This document shows, piece after piece, positions 41,255-41,908 of a stretch of 41,908 bases of DNA. The translations under genes and the position numbers were made by a program. This DNA is from an uncultured Bacteroidia bacterium. GTDB taxonomy: Bacteria; Bacteroidota; Bacteroidia; Bacteroidales; UBA932. How positions within the stretch are numbered: position 1 is the first letter of the stretch; every line of letters starts with the position of its first letter. A model generated the notes under the pieces. It saw only the letters and a program-made list of their open reading frames with translations, was not told the origin of the DNA and searched no databases. The stretch is taken from positions 1-41,908 of the forward strand of contig CACZXH010000024.1 in NCBI GenBank assembly GCA_902785065.1. Direction: 5' to 3'.

Positions 41255-41908
41255 ATGAACCTCAAGTACCGAATCGCCTTCAAACTCCGCCCCTACGGGA
41301 AGACTAAAACTGCCTATCAGATCCAGCAGCACGTTACGTTCAACAGCCTCCGTCTGATTACCTCTACCGGTTGTCAGATAGAAGACCTTTCTGCCTGGGA
41401 CGAAGAGAACCAACTTGTCAAATCGAACTATAAGGGCCAGAGAGGAGAGACCGCACTTAAGATCAACACCACGCTCCGGAATTGTCGTGAGCAGATGGAA
41501 TCGACCTTCAAGTTTTTCGAGGGTAACGATATCATTCCGACCAAGCAACAGGTTCAGGAAAGGTACGAGGCCCGTTTGCACGGTACTGTCCCTCAGCGAC
41601 CGGCTCCGGAGCCGAAGAAGGAGCGCAAGCCAAAAGAGCCGGATTTCTTCAAGACCTATGATATGTTCCTGAAAGAATGCGGCGAAAAGAACGCCTGGAC
41701 GGAAGCTACCTTCGAGAAGATGGAGGCGATGCGTGTCGATCTGACCACTTTCAAGAAGAACATCAAGTTCTCCGACCTGACGGAAGCCACCTTGACGGAA
41801 TTCGTCGCGTATATGCGCGACAGCAAGAAGCTTCGCACTCCCCGGAAAAAGAAGGGAGAAAGAGATGATTATGATCAGGAGGATCTGGTGGGCCTGAAGA
41901 ACTCCACC
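41255..41908 (+). CDS. Tyrosine recombinase/integrase, N-terminal part only
   Basis: The frame runs open from ATG 41255 to the right edge (218 codons). The N-terminus MNLKYRIAFKLRPYGKTKTA and LRLITSTGCQIEDLSAWDEE resemble the arm-binding domain of Bacteroidota integrases. A basic linker (KKERKPKEPDFFKTYDMFLK) leads into a SAM-like core-binding domain (FEKMEAMRVDLTTFKKNIKF, TEATLTEFVAYMRDSKKL). The catalytic Arg-His-Arg-Tyr domain would lie beyond the window. ATG 41255 follows stops in the same frame. It suggests that a mobile element extends to the right, with its attachment site probably in 40633-41254. Confidence 0.8.
   Translation, partial: MNLKYRIAFKLRPYGKTKTAYQIQQHVTFNSLRLITSTGCQIEDLSAWDEENQLVKSNYKGQRGETALKINTTLRNCREQMESTFKFFEGNDIIPTKQQVQERYEARLHGTVPQRPAPEPKKERKPKEPDFFKTYDMFLKECGEKNAWTEATFEKMEAMRVDLTTFKKNIKFSDLTEATLTEFVAYMRDSKKLRTPRKKKGERDDYDQEDLVGLKNST

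Overview
The window looks like a high-GC member of the Bacteroidales (phylum Bacteroidota), probably an uncultured gut or rumen lineage. The evidence is two SusC/SusD pairs, BACON-domain lipoproteins, many type II lipoprotein signals, and promoters of the Bacteroidota form TTTG-N19-TAnnTTTG. No taxonomic marker gene is present, so a finer placement is not possible from this sequence.

Region 1 (1-19868) is a polysaccharide utilisation locus on the + strand. It holds the end of one SusC, SusD, a second SusC with an in-frame amber codon, a second SusD, two BACON lipoproteins, two lipoproteins built from Fib_succ_major-type modules, and a GH18 glycosidase fused to a SdiA-regulated-like propeller but broken by an internal deletion. 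A strong terminator follows, then a GH97 lipoprotein. Together they would bind, import and cut a glycan, and the GH18 suggests a beta-GlcNAc-containing one (chitin-like or N-glycan).

Region 2 (19854-25547) is on the - strand. It holds a hypothetical secreted protein followed by a DUF1593/Sde182-like lipoprotein, then a GIN-domain (DUF2807) lipoprotein, an AlkZ-like winged-helix protein and a carboxylesterase whose C-terminus is frameshifted.

Region 3 (25614-32731) is back on the + strand. It holds a nucleoside deoxyribosyltransferase-like protein, a gene-free stretch of about 670 bases that looks like structured RNA with its own promoter and terminators, a small outer-membrane barrel protein, and a unit of GH9 cellulase, phospholipase-D-like lipoprotein and two envelope proteins.

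Region 4 (about 32732-38640) is visibly richer in A+T and reads as an acquired island. A 1054-residue PLD-SF2 helicase-DUF3427 protein is divergent from an XRE-HTH/EVE-like fusion, which is followed 2 bases later by a CoiA-like nuclease (one-base frameshift). This resembles an uncharacterised, possibly modification-sensing, DNA defence or repair system and is the best candidate for something new.

Region 5 (38641-41908) holds a proline-iminopeptidase-like hydrolase, a secreted protein with four 57-base coding repeats, a GC-rich stretch containing a large cloverleaf-shaped inverted repeat (40953-41101), and the start of a tyrosine recombinase that runs off the right end. The recombinase suggests that a second mobile element begins here.

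Four reading frames are broken in the window: an amber codon, a deletion and two one-base shifts. These may be real decay or partly assembly errors.
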